Source of the DNA: Pseudomonadota bacterium
Lineage (GTDB): Bacteria; Pseudomonadota; Gammaproteobacteria; Xanthomonadales; Xanthomonadaceae
NCBI GenBank assembly: GCA_030528565.1
Contig: JAUMYP010000017.1
Location: 1-41,397, forward strand
Direction of reading: 5' to 3'
DNA: 41,397 nucleotides
The position numbers were made by a program, and so were the translations under genes. Positions 14,622 to 24,217 of the stretch are shown here, piece by piece (position 1 is the first letter of the stretch; every line of letters starts with the position of its first letter). The notes under the pieces were generated by a model. The model was given only the letters and a program-made list of their open reading frames with translations. It ran no database searches and was not told the DNA's origin.

Positions 14622-17600
14622 ATGGCACGTTTTTTCATTGACCGGCCGATTTTTGCCTGGGTGATTGCCATCATCCTGATGCTGGCCGGCAGCATGGCGA
14701 TTCGCCAGCTTCCCATCGAGCAATACCCGGATATCGCGCCGCCGCAAGTCTCGGTGAGTGCGGTGTATCCCGGCGCTTCGGCCAAGGTGGTGGAAGATGC
14801 CGTCACCCAGGTGCTGGAGCAGGGCATCCGTGGCGTGGACGGGCTGCTGTACATGACCTCCAGCAGTTCAGCCAATGGTGCGGCCAGCATCAATCTCACC
14901 TTTGCCAGCGGCACCGACCCGGATATCGCCCAGGTGCAGGTGCAGAACAAATTGCAGGCGGTCACGCCGCTGTTGCCGCAGGAAGTGCAGCAGCAGGGGG
15001 TGAGCGTGGGCAAGGGACGCAGCGGCTTTCTGATGGTGATTGGCTTCATCTCCGAAGACGGCAGCATGAGCAATGACGAGATTGGTGATTACATCTCCAG
15101 TCACGTGGTTGACCGTATCGCCCGCCTGCCGGGGGTGGGCGGCACCCAGCAGTTCGGCACCCAGTATGCGATGCGTATCTGGCTCGACCCCGGCAAGCTC
15201 GATACCTATGGCCTGACCGTAGCGGATGTCACGGCAGCGGTGCGTGCGCAAAATGCCCAGGTCGCACTGGGGCAGCTCGGTGCGGCGCCAGCAGTGCCGG
15301 GGCAGCAGCTCAATGCCACCATCACCGCACAGTCGCGGCTCAGTACCCCGGAGGAGTTCCGCGCCATCATCCTGCGCAGTGGCATGGATGGCTCGCGCCT
15401 GACCCTGGGCGATGTGGCGCGGGTGGAAATGGGCGCGCAAAGCTATGACAGCATCAGCCGTTACAACGGCCAGCCGGCCAGCGGCATGGCGGTGAACCTC
15501 GCCACCGGCGCCAATGCGCTGGATACCGTGGATGCGGTGCGTGCCGAGCTTGCCAGGATGGAGGCCAGCTTTCCGGCGGGGCTGAAATGGGAAGTGCCGT
15601 TTGATTCCTCGCCGTTTGTGCGGGTGTCGATTGAAGGGGTGGTGCATACCCTGCTTGAAGCCGTGGTGCTGGTATTTGCGGTGATGTACCTGTTCATGGG
15701 CAACTTCCGCGCCACGCTGATTTCCACCATCGCCGTGCCGGTGGTGCTGCTCGGCACCATGGCGGTGCTGTATGCGCTGGGCTTCACCATCAATATGCTG
15801 ACCATGTTTGCGATGGTGCTGGCCATTGGCCTGCTGGTGGACGATGCCATCGTGGTGGTGGAAAACGTCGAACGGCTGATGCGTGAGGAGGGGCTTTCCC
15901 CCAAGGAGGCGGCGAAAAAGTCGATGTCGCAGATTACCGGCGCGCTGGTCGGCATCGGCGTGGTGCTCTCGGCGGTATTCGTGCCGATGGCCTTCATGGG
16001 CGGCTCTACCGGCACCATCTATCTGCAATTTACCGCCACCATCGTCACCGCCATGGCGTTTTCGGTGCTGGTGGCGATGGTGCTGACCCCGGCGCTGTGC
16101 GCCACCATGCTCAAGCCCATCCGGCAGGGTGAGGCACACCATCATGGCAATGGCCCGCTGGGGCGCTTCCTGGGCTGGTTTGACCGCCTGTTCAACAAGG
16201 GCAGCGAAAAATACCAGCGCGGCGTGGCCGGGATGCTGAAGCGCCCGTGGCGTTTCATGCTGGTATTTGCAGTCATCAGCACCCTGGGCGGCTGGTTGTT
16301 TCTGCGCCTGCCTACCAGCTTCCTGCCCGAGGAAGACCAGGGCATGGTGATGGTGCTGGCACAGGCGCCGGTGGGCTCTACCCAGGAACGCACGCTTGAG
16401 TCCATCCAGCAGCTGGAGCAGTACTTTCTTGAAAAAGAAAAAGACCATGTGCTGTCGGTATTCACCGTCACCGGCTTCAGCTTTGCTGGTCAGGGGCAGA
16501 ACATGGGCATGGGTTTTGTGCGCCTGAAGGACTGGAGTGAGCGCACGGCCGAGGCCGCCAAGGTGCCTGCCATCGTCGGCCGCGCCTGGCCGGGGCTTAG
16601 TCAAATCCGCGATGCCTTCATGATTCCGATTGCCCCGCCCGCCATCATGGGGCTGGGCACCGGCTCGGGCTTTTCGTTCTATCTCACCGACAACGGCGGG
16701 CTGGGGCATGAAGGGCTGCTGGCCGCGCGCAACCAGTTGCTGGGCATGGCCGCTGCCAAGGAGCAAGGCTATATCGGCAGCCTGCGCCCGAACGGCATGG
16801 AAGACGCGCCGCAGTTGCGCGTGGTGGTGGACAACGAAAAGGCGCAGGCTTTGGGGCTGTCGATTGCCACCATCAACAGCACCCTGGCCACCGCCTGGGG
16901 CGGCAGTTATATCGACGACTTCATCGACCGTGGCCGGGTCAAGCGCGTGTATGTGCAGGCCGATGCCCCGTTCCGCATGACGCCGGATGACTTCCTGCGC
17001 TGGTCGGTACGCAATAACGCCGGGCAGATGGTGCCATTCTCGGCATTCGCCAGCTCACACTGGGAATTTGGCTCGCCCAGCCTGCAACGCTACAACGGCG
17101 CCGGAGCGATGGCGCTGGAAGGCACGGCCAAGCCGGGCGTGAGCTCCGGCGAGGCGATGACCGAGGTCGAGCGCCTGGTCGCGCAATTGCCCGAAGGTAT
17201 CGGGCTGGAATGGACGGCGGCTTCTTATCAGGAACGCGAAGCAGGCGGCCAAATCGTGCTGCTGTACTCGCTGTCGCTCCTGATTGTGTTCCTGTGCCTG
17301 GCGGCGCTGTATGAAAGCTGGTCGGTGCCGACTGCGGTGCTGCTGGTGGTGCCGCTGGGGGTGCTGGGTGCGGCGTTGTTTACCGGCCTGCGCGGACTCG
17401 ACCGCGATGTCTATTTCCAGGTGGGGCTGCTCACCACCGTGGGGCTGACCAGCAAAAACGCCGTACTGATTATCGAGTTTGCCAAACGCTACTACGAGCA
17501 GGGCACCGCGCTGGTCGCCGCCATCATGATGGCAGTGCGTGACCGCCTGCGGCCCATCGTCATGACCTCGCTGGCGTTCGGCTTTGGCGTGCTGCCGCTG

Positions 17601-17783
17601 GCACTGGCCAGTGGCGCTGGCTCGGCGGCGCAGCGCGCCATTGGCACCGGTGTGCTGGGCGGCATGATTGTCGGCACCCTGCTCGGCATTTTCTTTATCC
17701 CGCTGTTCTATCTGGTGGTGGTGCGGCTGTTTGCCCGCAATAAAAAACCGGCCGCCGACCAAGGAGATATTTCCCATGTTTAA
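14622..17783 (+). CDS. RND multidrug efflux pump, HAE1 family (AcrB/MexB-like)
   Basis: This proton-driven inner-membrane trimer exports drugs and other hydrophobic compounds. The 1053-residue protein has the standard two-repeat RND layout: [18 protein letters not shown] as first membrane helix, [11 protein letters not shown], the helix-4 proton relay pair Asp-Asp in [16 protein letters not shown], the Lys in [13 protein letters not shown] of helix 10, and [20 protein letters not shown] in helix 11. These correspond to Asp407/408, Lys940 and Arg971 of AcrB. It starts 15 bases after the adaptor gene behind GGGAGG, and its end overlaps the outer-membrane factor gene by eight bases. Substrate range cannot be read from sequence. 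Confidence 0.96.
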   Translation: MARFFIDRPIFAWVIAIILMLAGSMAIRQLPIEQYPDIAPPQVSVSAVYPGASAKVVEDAVTQVLEQGIRGVDGLLYMTSSSSANGAASINLTFASGTDPDIAQVQVQNKLQAVTPLLPQEVQQQGVSVGKGRSGFLMVIGFISEDGSMSNDEIGDYISSHVVDRIARLPGVGGTQQFGTQYAMRIWLDPGKLDTYGLTVADVTAAVRAQNAQVALGQLGAAPAVPGQQLNATITAQSRLSTPEEFRAIILRSGMDGSRLTLGDVARVEMGAQSYDSISRYNGQPASGMAVNLATGANALDTVDAVRAELARMEASFPAGLKWEVPFDSSPFVRVSIEGVVHTLLEAVVLVFAVMYLFMGNFRATLISTIAVPVVLLGTMAVLYALGFTINMLTMFAMVLAIGLLVDDAIVVVENVERLMREEGLSPKEAAKKSMSQITGALVGIGVVLSAVFVPMAFMGGSTGTIYLQFTATIVTAMAFSVLVAMVLTPALCATMLKPIRQGEAHHHGNGPLGRFLGWFDRLFNKGSEKYQRGVAGMLKRPWRFMLVFAVISTLGGWLFLRLPTSFLPEEDQGMVMVLAQAPVGSTQERTLESIQQLEQYFLEKEKDHVLSVFTVTGFSFAGQGQNMGMGFVRLKDWSERTAEAAKVPAIVGRAWPGLSQIRDAFMIPIAPPAIMGLGTGSGFSFYLTDNGGLGHEGLLAARNQLLGMAAAKEQGYIGSLRPNGMEDAPQLRVVVDNEKAQALGLSIATINSTLATAWGGSYIDDFIDRGRVKRVYVQADAPFRMTPDDFLRWSVRNNAGQMVPFSAFASSHWEFGSPSLQRYNGAGAMALEGTAKPGVSSGEAMTEVERLVAQLPEGIGLEWTAASYQEREAGGQIVLLYSLSLLIVFLCLAALYESWSVPTAVLLVVPLGVLGAALFTGLRGLDRDVYFQVGLLTTVGLTSKNAVLIIEFAKRYYEQGTALVAAIMMAVRDRLRPIVMTSLAFGFGVLPLALASGAGSAAQRAIGTGVLGGMIVGTLLGIFFIPLFYLVVVRLFARNKKPAADQGDISHV

Positions 17784-19167
17784 GCCTCATGGCCTGACAC
17801 TGGCGCTTATGGCCGCGCTTGCCAGCGCAGGCTGCGCCACCCTGGTACCGGCCACCTCGGTCGCTGAAACCGGCATCCCGGCGCAATGGCAGGGCATCGA
17901 AGGTGGGCAGACCGGCGATGCCAGCGCACTGGACTGGCGTGCGGTATTGCAGGATGCGCGCCTTGAGCGCGTGGTCGGGCAAGCCCTTGCCCATAACCGT
18001 GACTTGCGCATCGCCGTGCTGAATGTCGAGCGCGCCCGCGCCCAGTACCGCATCAGCCGCGCCGAGCGCCTGCCTTCAGTGGGCGGCAATCTTGAGCAGA
18101 CCCGTACCGGCGGCGATACGCCAGTGACCGAAAGCTACAGCGCATCGCTGGGGCTTGCCAGCTTTGAGCTGGATTTGTTTGGCCGGATACGCAATTTGAG
18201 CCAGGCAGCCGTGCAGCAGTTTTTTGCCCAGCAAGAAAACCGCCGCGCTGCACAGCTCAGTCTGGTAGCCGAAGTCAGCCGCGCCTGGCTAACCCTGGCG
18301 GCTGACCAAAGCCTGCACGCCATTGCCGAGGACACCTTGCGTGCCTATCAGGAAACCCTGCGCCTGACCGAGCGTCGCCATGAACTGGGCGCAGTCAGCG
18401 GTCTGGAACTGGCGCAGATGCGTGCGCAGGTGGAAACCGCCCGGGGCGATGTGGCGCGCTATGCCGCCCAGGTACAGCTGGACCGCAATGCCCTGGAGCT
18501 GCTGGCAGGCACCGCACTGGCCGCCGCCGACCTGCCGCAGCGGCTTGGCGATGATGAAATCGCACTCAGCCCCCTGCCTGCCGGACTGGCTTCAGAAGTA
18601 CTGCTGAGCCGCCCCGACATCCGCGCAGCCGAACACGCCCTGCTGGCGGCCAACGCCCATATCGGTGCCGCGCGTGCGGCGTTTTTCCCGTCCATCCGCC
18701 TGACCGGCAGCGCGGGCACGGCCAGCAATGAGTTCTCCGGCCTGTTTGATGCCGGCACCCGCTTTTGGCGCTTCATGCCGCAAATCAATCTCCCCATTTT
18801 TCAGGGCGGCGCACTGCGCGCCAACTTGAAAGTGGCCAAGGCCAACCGCGATATGGCGCTGGCCAGTTACGAAAAGGCCATCCAGACCGGCTTCCGTGAA
18901 GTGGCCGATGCTCTGGTGCAGGAGCAAGCCCTGAACGCGCGCCGCGCCGCGGCAGAAAACCTGCTGCAAGCCGCCCGCCAGGCCGAGCAGCTTTCCACGG
19001 CGCGGCGTGATGCAGGGCGCGACAGCTACCTCACCCTGCTCGATGCGCAGCGTACCCGCTATGCCGCCGAGCAGGCAGCCATCACCGTCCGCCTTGCCCA
19101 GCAAGCCAATCGCATCACCCTGTACCAGGTGCTGGGCGGCGGCGTGGAGACAGACAGCCACCCATGA
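17776..19167 (+). CDS. RND efflux outer-membrane factor lipoprotein (OprM/NodT family)
   Basis: The channel protein of the tripartite pump. The 463-residue precursor has a lipoprotein signal ending LASAGC (Cys20), the N-terminal block of OprM-type proteins ([22 protein letters not shown]), two outer-membrane efflux repeats with long coiled helices, [32 protein letters not shown] as the family hallmark, and [15 protein letters not shown]. The ATG at 17776 follows AAGGAGAT and overlaps the pump gene end. An upstream frame start (17668) would put 36 residues before the signal peptide and is rejected. Confidence 0.95.
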   Translation: MFKPHGLTLALMAALASAGCATLVPATSVAETGIPAQWQGIEGGQTGDASALDWRAVLQDARLERVVGQALAHNRDLRIAVLNVERARAQYRISRAERLPSVGGNLEQTRTGGDTPVTESYSASLGLASFELDLFGRIRNLSQAAVQQFFAQQENRRAAQLSLVAEVSRAWLTLAADQSLHAIAEDTLRAYQETLRLTERRHELGAVSGLELAQMRAQVETARGDVARYAAQVQLDRNALELLAGTALAAADLPQRLGDDEIALSPLPAGLASEVLLSRPDIRAAEHALLAANAHIGAARAAFFPSIRLTGSAGTASNEFSGLFDAGTRFWRFMPQINLPIFQGGALRANLKVAKANRDMALASYEKAIQTGFREVADALVQEQALNARRAAAENLLQAARQAEQLSTARRDAGRDSYLTLLDAQRTRYAAEQAAITVRLAQQANRITLYQVLGGGVETDSHP

Positions 19168-19796
19168 ACAGGCCCAGCCAGACTGCCCGCAACCGCCGGG
19201 CAGCACATAGCCAGGCACAGCGCCAACGCATCCTCGATGCCGCCCGGCAATGCTTTGCCGAGCGCGGCTTCCATGCCGCCAGCATGGCGCAAATCGCCGA
19301 AACCGCCGATATCAGTGCCGGCCTCATCTACCGCTATTTCAACAGCAAGTCCGAGCTGATTCACGGCATCGTCGAGGCGCAGATGCAGGCCCTGGCCGCA
19401 GATATCGAGGCGCGCCAGCAAGACACCCGGCCACCTGTGCCATGCGTGATGGAAATTCTCGGCCAGTCCTGCCATCCGGCCGGGTGCGATGGTGATATGC
19501 CGCTGGCACCGACGCTGATGCTGGAAATCACCGCCGAGTCACGCCGTGACCCCTTGATTGCCGAAGTGCTGGCCCGCTTCAACCGGCAGATTGATGCGGC
19601 GATTGCCCAGTGGCTGAGCCGCCCGCAAGCTGAAGGCGGCTTTGCCGTACCAGCGGCCAAAATCGCCGCCCGCAGCCTCGCCCTGCGCGCCCTGATGGAC
19701 GGCCTGAAACAACGGCTGGTACGCGAACCGGACATGGATATGGCCACCATCGAGGCCATGCTGCAAGACCTGCTGCCGCGCCTGATGGGCGATTGA
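19164..19796 (+). CDS. TetR/AcrR-family repressor, probable regulator of the efflux operon
   Basis: The 210-residue protein has the TetR DNA-binding domain at about 18-65 (RILDAARQCFAERGFHAASMAQIAETADISAGLIYRYFNSKSELI); the rest is a helical ligand-binding domain of the AcrR_6-like type. Its ATG overlaps the stop of the outer-membrane factor gene (ATGA), so it is translated from the efflux operon message. This makes a simple feedback circuit if it binds the palindrome at 13323-13340: induction of the pump also makes more repressor. The more usual arrangement in acrR or ttgR loci is a divergent regulator gene. Ligand unknown. Confidence 0.92.
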   Translation: MNRPSQTARNRRAAHSQAQRQRILDAARQCFAERGFHAASMAQIAETADISAGLIYRYFNSKSELIHGIVEAQMQALAADIEARQQDTRPPVPCVMEILGQSCHPAGCDGDMPLAPTLMLEITAESRRDPLIAEVLARFNRQIDAAIAQWLSRPQAEGGFAVPAAKIAARSLALRALMDGLKQRLVREPDMDMATIEAMLQDLLPRLMGD

Positions 19797-19810
19797 GCGC
19801 ACACACCGGC

Positions 19811-20278
19811 TTATCCCGCCGCGCCCATAAACCCCGTCTGCCGCCAGGCCTCGAACACCACCACGGCAACGGCATTGGAAAGATTCAGGCTGCGGTTGTC
19901 CGGACGCATCGGCAGCCGCAGGCGTTGTGCAGCCGGGATGGCGTCCAGTACTGCCTGTGGCAGCCCGGCGGTTTCACTGCCAAACAGGAAGGCATCGCCG
20001 GGCTGGTAGTCCATCTGGTCATGGCGCACCGTGCCGCGGGTGGAAAGTGCGAACACCCGTCCGGGCGCCACTGCTGCCAGCGCGTCGGCCAAGGTTTCAT
20101 GCAGGCAGAGCGTGGCGTATTCGTGATAGTCCAGCCCGGCGCGACGCAGTTGCTTGTCATCCAGTGAAAACCCCAGGGGCTTGACCAGATGCAGCTGGCA
20201 GCCGGTATTGGCGGCAAGGCGAATCACATTGCCGGTATTGGGCGGGATTTCCGGCTGGTGCAGGATGATGTGGAACAC
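19811..20278 (-). CDS. trmL: tRNA (cytidine/uridine-34-2'-O)-methyltransferase TrmL
   Basis: TrmL methylates the ribose of the wobble base in leucine tRNAs. The 155-residue SPOUT protein is short, as usual for TrmL, with no separate RNA-binding domain. Visible blocks are IILHQPEIPPNTGNVIRLAANTGCQLHLVKPLGF at the N-terminus, FLFGSETAGLP, and LRLPMRPDNRSLNLSNAVAVVVFEAWRQ, which form the trefoil knot and bind S-adenosylmethionine. The start is a GTG eight bases after the upstream SDR stop, so the two are probably co-transcribed. Confidence 0.95.
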   Translation of the reverse strand: MFHIILHQPEIPPNTGNVIRLAANTGCQLHLVKPLGFSLDDKQLRRAGLDYHEYATLCLHETLADALAAVAPGRVFALSTRGTVRHDQMDYQPGDAFLFGSETAGLPQAVLDAIPAAQRLRLPMRPDNRSLNLSNAVAVVVFEAWRQTGFMGAAG

Positions 20279-20286
20279 GCCGCTGT

Positions 20287-20958
20287 TTACCAGGGCAGCG
20301 GGCTGCCATTGGCGTGCCAGAAGCTGCCGGTATTGGCAAGGCTCAGCGCATCCACACGCGCGGCCAGACCTTCTGCGGCTTGTTCGGGGCTGACATCGCC
20401 CTGGCCGCCGACCATTTCGGTGGCTACAAGTCCCGGATGCAGCAGGCAGACGGCGATGCCGCGCGGTGCCAAGTCCACTGCCAGCGACTTGCCCACGGCA
20501 TTCACCGCCGCCTTGGAGGCGCGATAGCCGTAATACCCTCCGGAGCCGTTGTCGGCTACCGAACCCATGCGGCTGGTGATGATGGCGAGCTTGCTGCCTT
20601 CGCCCAGTTGCCCAAGTACGGCGTGGGCGGTCAGCAGCGGCCCCAGGGTATTGACTTCAAACTGCTGGCGGATGGCATCCAGTGCGGCATCATCCAGTCC
20701 GTTCAGTGTTTGGTTGCTGAAAATCCCGGCATTGAGAATCACCGTATCCAGCCGCACCCCGGCCAGCACTTCCGGCAGGCGGGCGATGCTGGTGGCATCG
20801 CGCATGTCGGTGCCGTCGATGATTTGGGCGCCGCTGGCCTCCAGCGCCGGGCTGCTGCTACGGCAGACGGCATATACCGTATCGCCGCGTTCACGATACA
20901 GCCGGGTCAGTGCAAGGCCGATGCCGCGATTGGCGCCGGTGATGAGGATATTGGCCAT
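20287..20958 (-). CDS. Short-chain dehydrogenase/reductase
   Basis: The 223-residue protein is a classical SDR: the Rossmann dinucleotide motif TGANRGIG near the N-terminus, LNAGIF after strand four, and the catalytic triad as Ser in ITSRMGS, then Tyr and Lys in YYGYRASKAA. It resembles the C-factor-like SDR group. Substrate and direction are unknown; NADPH preference is suggested by the Arg after the glycine motif. It lies upstream of trmL on the same strand, with GGAG ahead of the ATG. Confidence 0.88.
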   Translation of the reverse strand: MANILITGANRGIGLALTRLYRERGDTVYAVCRSSSPALEASGAQIIDGTDMRDATSIARLPEVLAGVRLDTVILNAGIFSNQTLNGLDDAALDAIRQQFEVNTLGPLLTAHAVLGQLGEGSKLAIITSRMGSVADNGSGGYYGYRASKAAVNAVGKSLAVDLAPRGIAVCLLHPGLVATEMVGGQGDVSPEQAAEGLAARVDALSLANTGSFWHANGSPLPW

Positions 20959-21125
20959 GACAGGCTCCAGTGGAAGGGCTGCCTATGTTGGCGCAGAAGC
21001 GGGCAAGGTCAAGTGTGCAGGAATATGCAGATACGTGCCTGCCATGCTGCTCATGACTTCCGGCCCGTGCAGGGGGCAGGGGCAGGGCTTAACATTAACC
21101 GTTCCCAAACCACAGGATGCTCAAC

Positions 21126-23978
21126 ATGATGTTCAAGTCTGCTCCACGCATGGCCACATTGGCACTCGCGCTTGCCACTGCCCTGGGCGGCAGTTTTATG
21201 CCTGCGCCTGCACAGGCGGCCAAGCCGGCGACGCAGGTAAATCTGCCCTATGAAACCTTCACCCTGCCCAATGGCCTGCGCGTGGTGGTGCATACCGACC
21301 GCAAGGCGCCGATTGTGGCGGTGAATGTCTGGTATCACGTCGGCAGCAAGGACGAGCCGGCCGGGCGTACCGGCTTTGCGCATCTGTTCGAGCATCTGAT
21401 GTTCAACGGCTCGGAAAACCACCGTGACGAATACTTCGGGCCGTTCGAGCAGGTGGGGGCCACCGACATGAACGGCACCACCAACAGCGACCGCACCAAT
21501 TACTTCCAGAATGTGCCGACCACCGCGCTGGACATGGCGCTGTGGATGGAATCCGACCGCATGGGGCATATGTTGGGCGCGATTGACCAGAAAACCCTGG
21601 ACGAGCAGCGCGGCGTGGTGCAGAACGAGAAGCGTCAGGGCGAGAACCGTCCCTATGGGCAGTTCTATGGAGCCATGCTGCGCAAGATGTATCCCAAGGG
21701 GCATCCGTATCACCACACCGTCATCGGCTCGATGAACGACCTCAATGCCGCCACCCTGGAGGATGTGAAAAACTGGTTCCGTGCCTGGTATGGCCCGAAC
21801 AACGCCGTGCTGGTGCTGGCCGGGGATATTGATGTTGCCACTGCCAGGGAAAAAGTCGCCAGATACTTCGGCCATATTCCCGCCGGCCCGACCCTGGCGC
21901 AGCCGGCAGTGAATGTGCCGCAGATGGCGGCCAGCGGCCGTACCGAAATGCAGGACAAGGTGCCGCAGACGCTGCTGGCGCGGGTCTGGCATGTGCCGCA
22001 GAACACCAGCAATGAAAGCGATGTGCTCGACCTTTTCAGTGAAGTGCTGGGGGGCAGTAGCACCTCGCGGCTGGATCGCCGTCTGGTGTATCAGGAACAA
22101 CTGGTGGACAGCATCAGCACCAGCAATATGAGCAGCCAGCTGGCGGGGCTGTTCATGATTCAGGCGATGGTCAAGCCCGGCGTGGATATCGCCAAAGTGG
22201 AAGCGGCGATTGATGAGGAGCTGCAAAAGCTGCTGCGCGAAGGCCCTACGGCCGAAGAACTGGCGCGCGCCAAGACCGACCATAATGCGGCGCTGGTGCG
22301 CGGCATGGAGCGCATCGGTGGCTTTGGCGGCAAGGCCGATATTCTGGCCTCCTGCACCATCTACACCGGCAAGCCCAGCTGTCTGGATGAGAGCCAGCGC
22401 ATCATTGCTGCAGCAACACCGGCCAGCGTGCGGCAGAGCGCACAGCGTTGGCTGGCCGCCCCCAGCCATACTTTCGTCATCGCACCGGGCGAGCGCGCTG
22501 AATTGACGGAAGATCTCAGCGTGCAGCCGGCTCCGTTCAATCTGCCCGCGCCCGAGCGCAAATACCGCACCACCGCAACACAGGTCGATCGCAGCCAGGG
22601 CGTGCCGCAGGTAAATGATTTCCCTGCACTGAAGTTCCCGGCATTGCAGCGCGCCACGCTTGCCAATGGCAGCACCGTGGTGCTGGCCGAGCGCCATGAC
22701 ATCCCGGTGGTGCAGATGAGCTACCAGTTCCACGGCGGCTATGCGTCCGATGCCGGTGGCAAGCTGGGTCGCGCCAGCTTCGCCATGGGCATGCTGGACG
22801 AGGGCGCGGGCGAACTGGACTCGCTGGCCTTCAAGGCGCGGGCTGAATCGCTGGGCGCACAACTGGGCGCCAGTGCCAGCCTGGATGGCAGCAGTGCTTC
22901 ACTCTCGGCCCTGAAGTCGAACCTGGATGCTTCGCTGGCGCTGTATGCCGACATGCTGCGCCGCCCGGCCTTCAATGTGGCCGACATCGAGCGCGTACGC
23001 GCGCAGTGGCTGGCCAGAATCGCACAGGAAAAAGCCAATCCCGGCAGTGTGGCGCAGCGCGTGCTGCCGCCGCTGCTGTACGGCGAGGGTCACCCGTATG
23101 CCATCCCGTTCACCGGCAGCGGCACGGAAGATGCCATCAAGGCCTTGAGCCGCGATGACCTGTTGGCCTATCAGCAAACCTGGCTGCGCCCGGAAGCGGC
23201 CACCCTGCTGGTGGTCGGCGATACCACGCTTGAAGAAATCGTGCCGCTTTTGAACAAGCACCTGGGTGACTGGAAGGGCGAAGGCGCCGTGGCACAGCCG
23301 GTGGCCTTGCCGCAGGTGGCCGCGCCAAAACAGGCACGGGTGTACCTGATTGACCAGCCCGGTGCCATTCAGGCCAACATCATGGTCGGCAAACTGGTGC
23401 CTGCCAGCACCGATGCTGGCGCCACCCGCCTTGAAATGAGCAATGACATCATCGGCGGCACCTTCACCTCGCGGCTCAACATGAACCTGCGTGAAGACAA
23501 GCACTGGTCGTATGGTGCCCGTACCTTCCTGGTCAGCGCCCTCGGCCAGCGCCCGTGGCTGACCAGCGCCCCGGTGCAGATTGACAAGACCGCCGAGTCA
23601 CTGGCCGAAATCCGGCGCGAGTTTGCCGAATACGCCAGCGGCAAGGCGCCGGCGCGTCAGGAAGAAGTCACCAAGGTGGTGAATAACGAACTGCGCAGCC
23701 AGCCCGGCGCCTACGAAACCGGCAGGGCAGTGATGGGCACCATCAACGGCATCGTCCGCTATGGCCGCCCGGACAACTGGGTGGCGCTGCGCAATGCCGA
23801 GGTCGGCGCCTTCAGCGTGGCCGATGCCAACACCGCCGCCGCCAGCTTCAACCCGGACAATCTGGTCTGGGTGGTGGTCGGCGACCTGGGCAAGATTGAA
23901 GCCCCGGTGCGCGCCCTGAACCTTGGCGAAGTCACCATTCTTGATGCCGACGGCAAGCCGGTGGCGGCGAAGCAATAA
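21126..23978 (+). CDS. M16-family zinc metallopeptidase, two-repeat periplasmic form
   Basis: The protein, about 950 residues, begins with a signal peptide (LALALATALGGSFMPAPAQA). The N-terminal half has the inverted zinc motif His-x-x-Glu-His at 86-90 (HLFEH) and the downstream acidic block EQRGVVQNEKRQ. The C-terminal half repeats the fold without the motif (RASFAMGMLDEGAGELDSL), as in pitrilysin-type and PqqL-like enzymes. It probably degrades peptides in the periplasm. Starts at 21117, 21126 or 21129 are all possible; 21126 is preferred because AGGA lies eight bases before it. It is a single-gene unit ended by a strong terminator. Confidence 0.93.
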   Translation: MMFKSAPRMATLALALATALGGSFMPAPAQAAKPATQVNLPYETFTLPNGLRVVVHTDRKAPIVAVNVWYHVGSKDEPAGRTGFAHLFEHLMFNGSENHRDEYFGPFEQVGATDMNGTTNSDRTNYFQNVPTTALDMALWMESDRMGHMLGAIDQKTLDEQRGVVQNEKRQGENRPYGQFYGAMLRKMYPKGHPYHHTVIGSMNDLNAATLEDVKNWFRAWYGPNNAVLVLAGDIDVATAREKVARYFGHIPAGPTLAQPAVNVPQMAASGRTEMQDKVPQTLLARVWHVPQNTSNESDVLDLFSEVLGGSSTSRLDRRLVYQEQLVDSISTSNMSSQLAGLFMIQAMVKPGVDIAKVEAAIDEELQKLLREGPTAEELARAKTDHNAALVRGMERIGGFGGKADILASCTIYTGKPSCLDESQRIIAAATPASVRQSAQRWLAAPSHTFVIAPGERAELTEDLSVQPAPFNLPAPERKYRTTATQVDRSQGVPQVNDFPALKFPALQRATLANGSTVVLAERHDIPVVQMSYQFHGGYASDAGGKLGRASFAMGMLDEGAGELDSLAFKARAESLGAQLGASASLDGSSASLSALKSNLDASLALYADMLRRPAFNVADIERVRAQWLARIAQEKANPGSVAQRVLPPLLYGEGHPYAIPFTGSGTEDAIKALSRDDLLAYQQTWLRPEAATLLVVGDTTLEEIVPLLNKHLGDWKGEGAVAQPVALPQVAAPKQARVYLIDQPGAIQANIMVGKLVPASTDAGATRLEMSNDIIGGTFTSRLNMNLREDKHWSYGARTFLVSALGQRPWLTSAPVQIDKTAESLAEIRREFAEYASGKAPARQEEVTKVVNNELRSQPGAYETGRAVMGTINGIVRYGRPDNWVALRNAEVGAFSVADANTAAASFNPDNLVWVVVGDLGKIEAPVRALNLGEVTILDADGKPVAAKQ

Positions 23979-23996
23979 ACCGCTGCCTGTATCGGA

Positions 23997-24028
23997 AACG
24001 GGGGAGCTTGGCTCCCCCGTTTTGTTTT
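23997..24028 (+). terminator. Intrinsic terminator of the M16 peptidase gene
   Basis: AACGGGGGAGC and GCTCCCCCGTT form a perfect stem with a TTG loop, followed by TTGTTTT. It faces the fadE 3' end about 190 bases away; the stretch from 24029 to 24217 holds no gene I can recognise. Confidence 0.92.
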
Positions 24029-24217
24029 GCCTGATGAAAGTCTGCAGCAGGCAGAGGCCGGATTTTACCGGGATTCTCTGGCGCGGATTTTAAGTATCTG
24101 GATGATGGTGCGAATGGCAGCACTGCAAGCTGCATGGTCAGACAAGCAGCTTGCACAATGCCAGGTGGAGCAGGGCAGTCACAAAGCCATGCGGCTCCGG
24201 TAGCAGGAGGACGGCGG

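Noticed and set aside
14868-16766. A 632-codon minus-strand open frame inside the efflux pump gene.
   Set aside because: His/Gln-rich low-complexity translation typical of an antisense shadow; the pump gene is complete on the other strand.
21051-22862. A 603-codon minus-strand open frame inside the M16 peptidase gene.
   Set aside because: Antisense shadow; no family similarity and no credible start.
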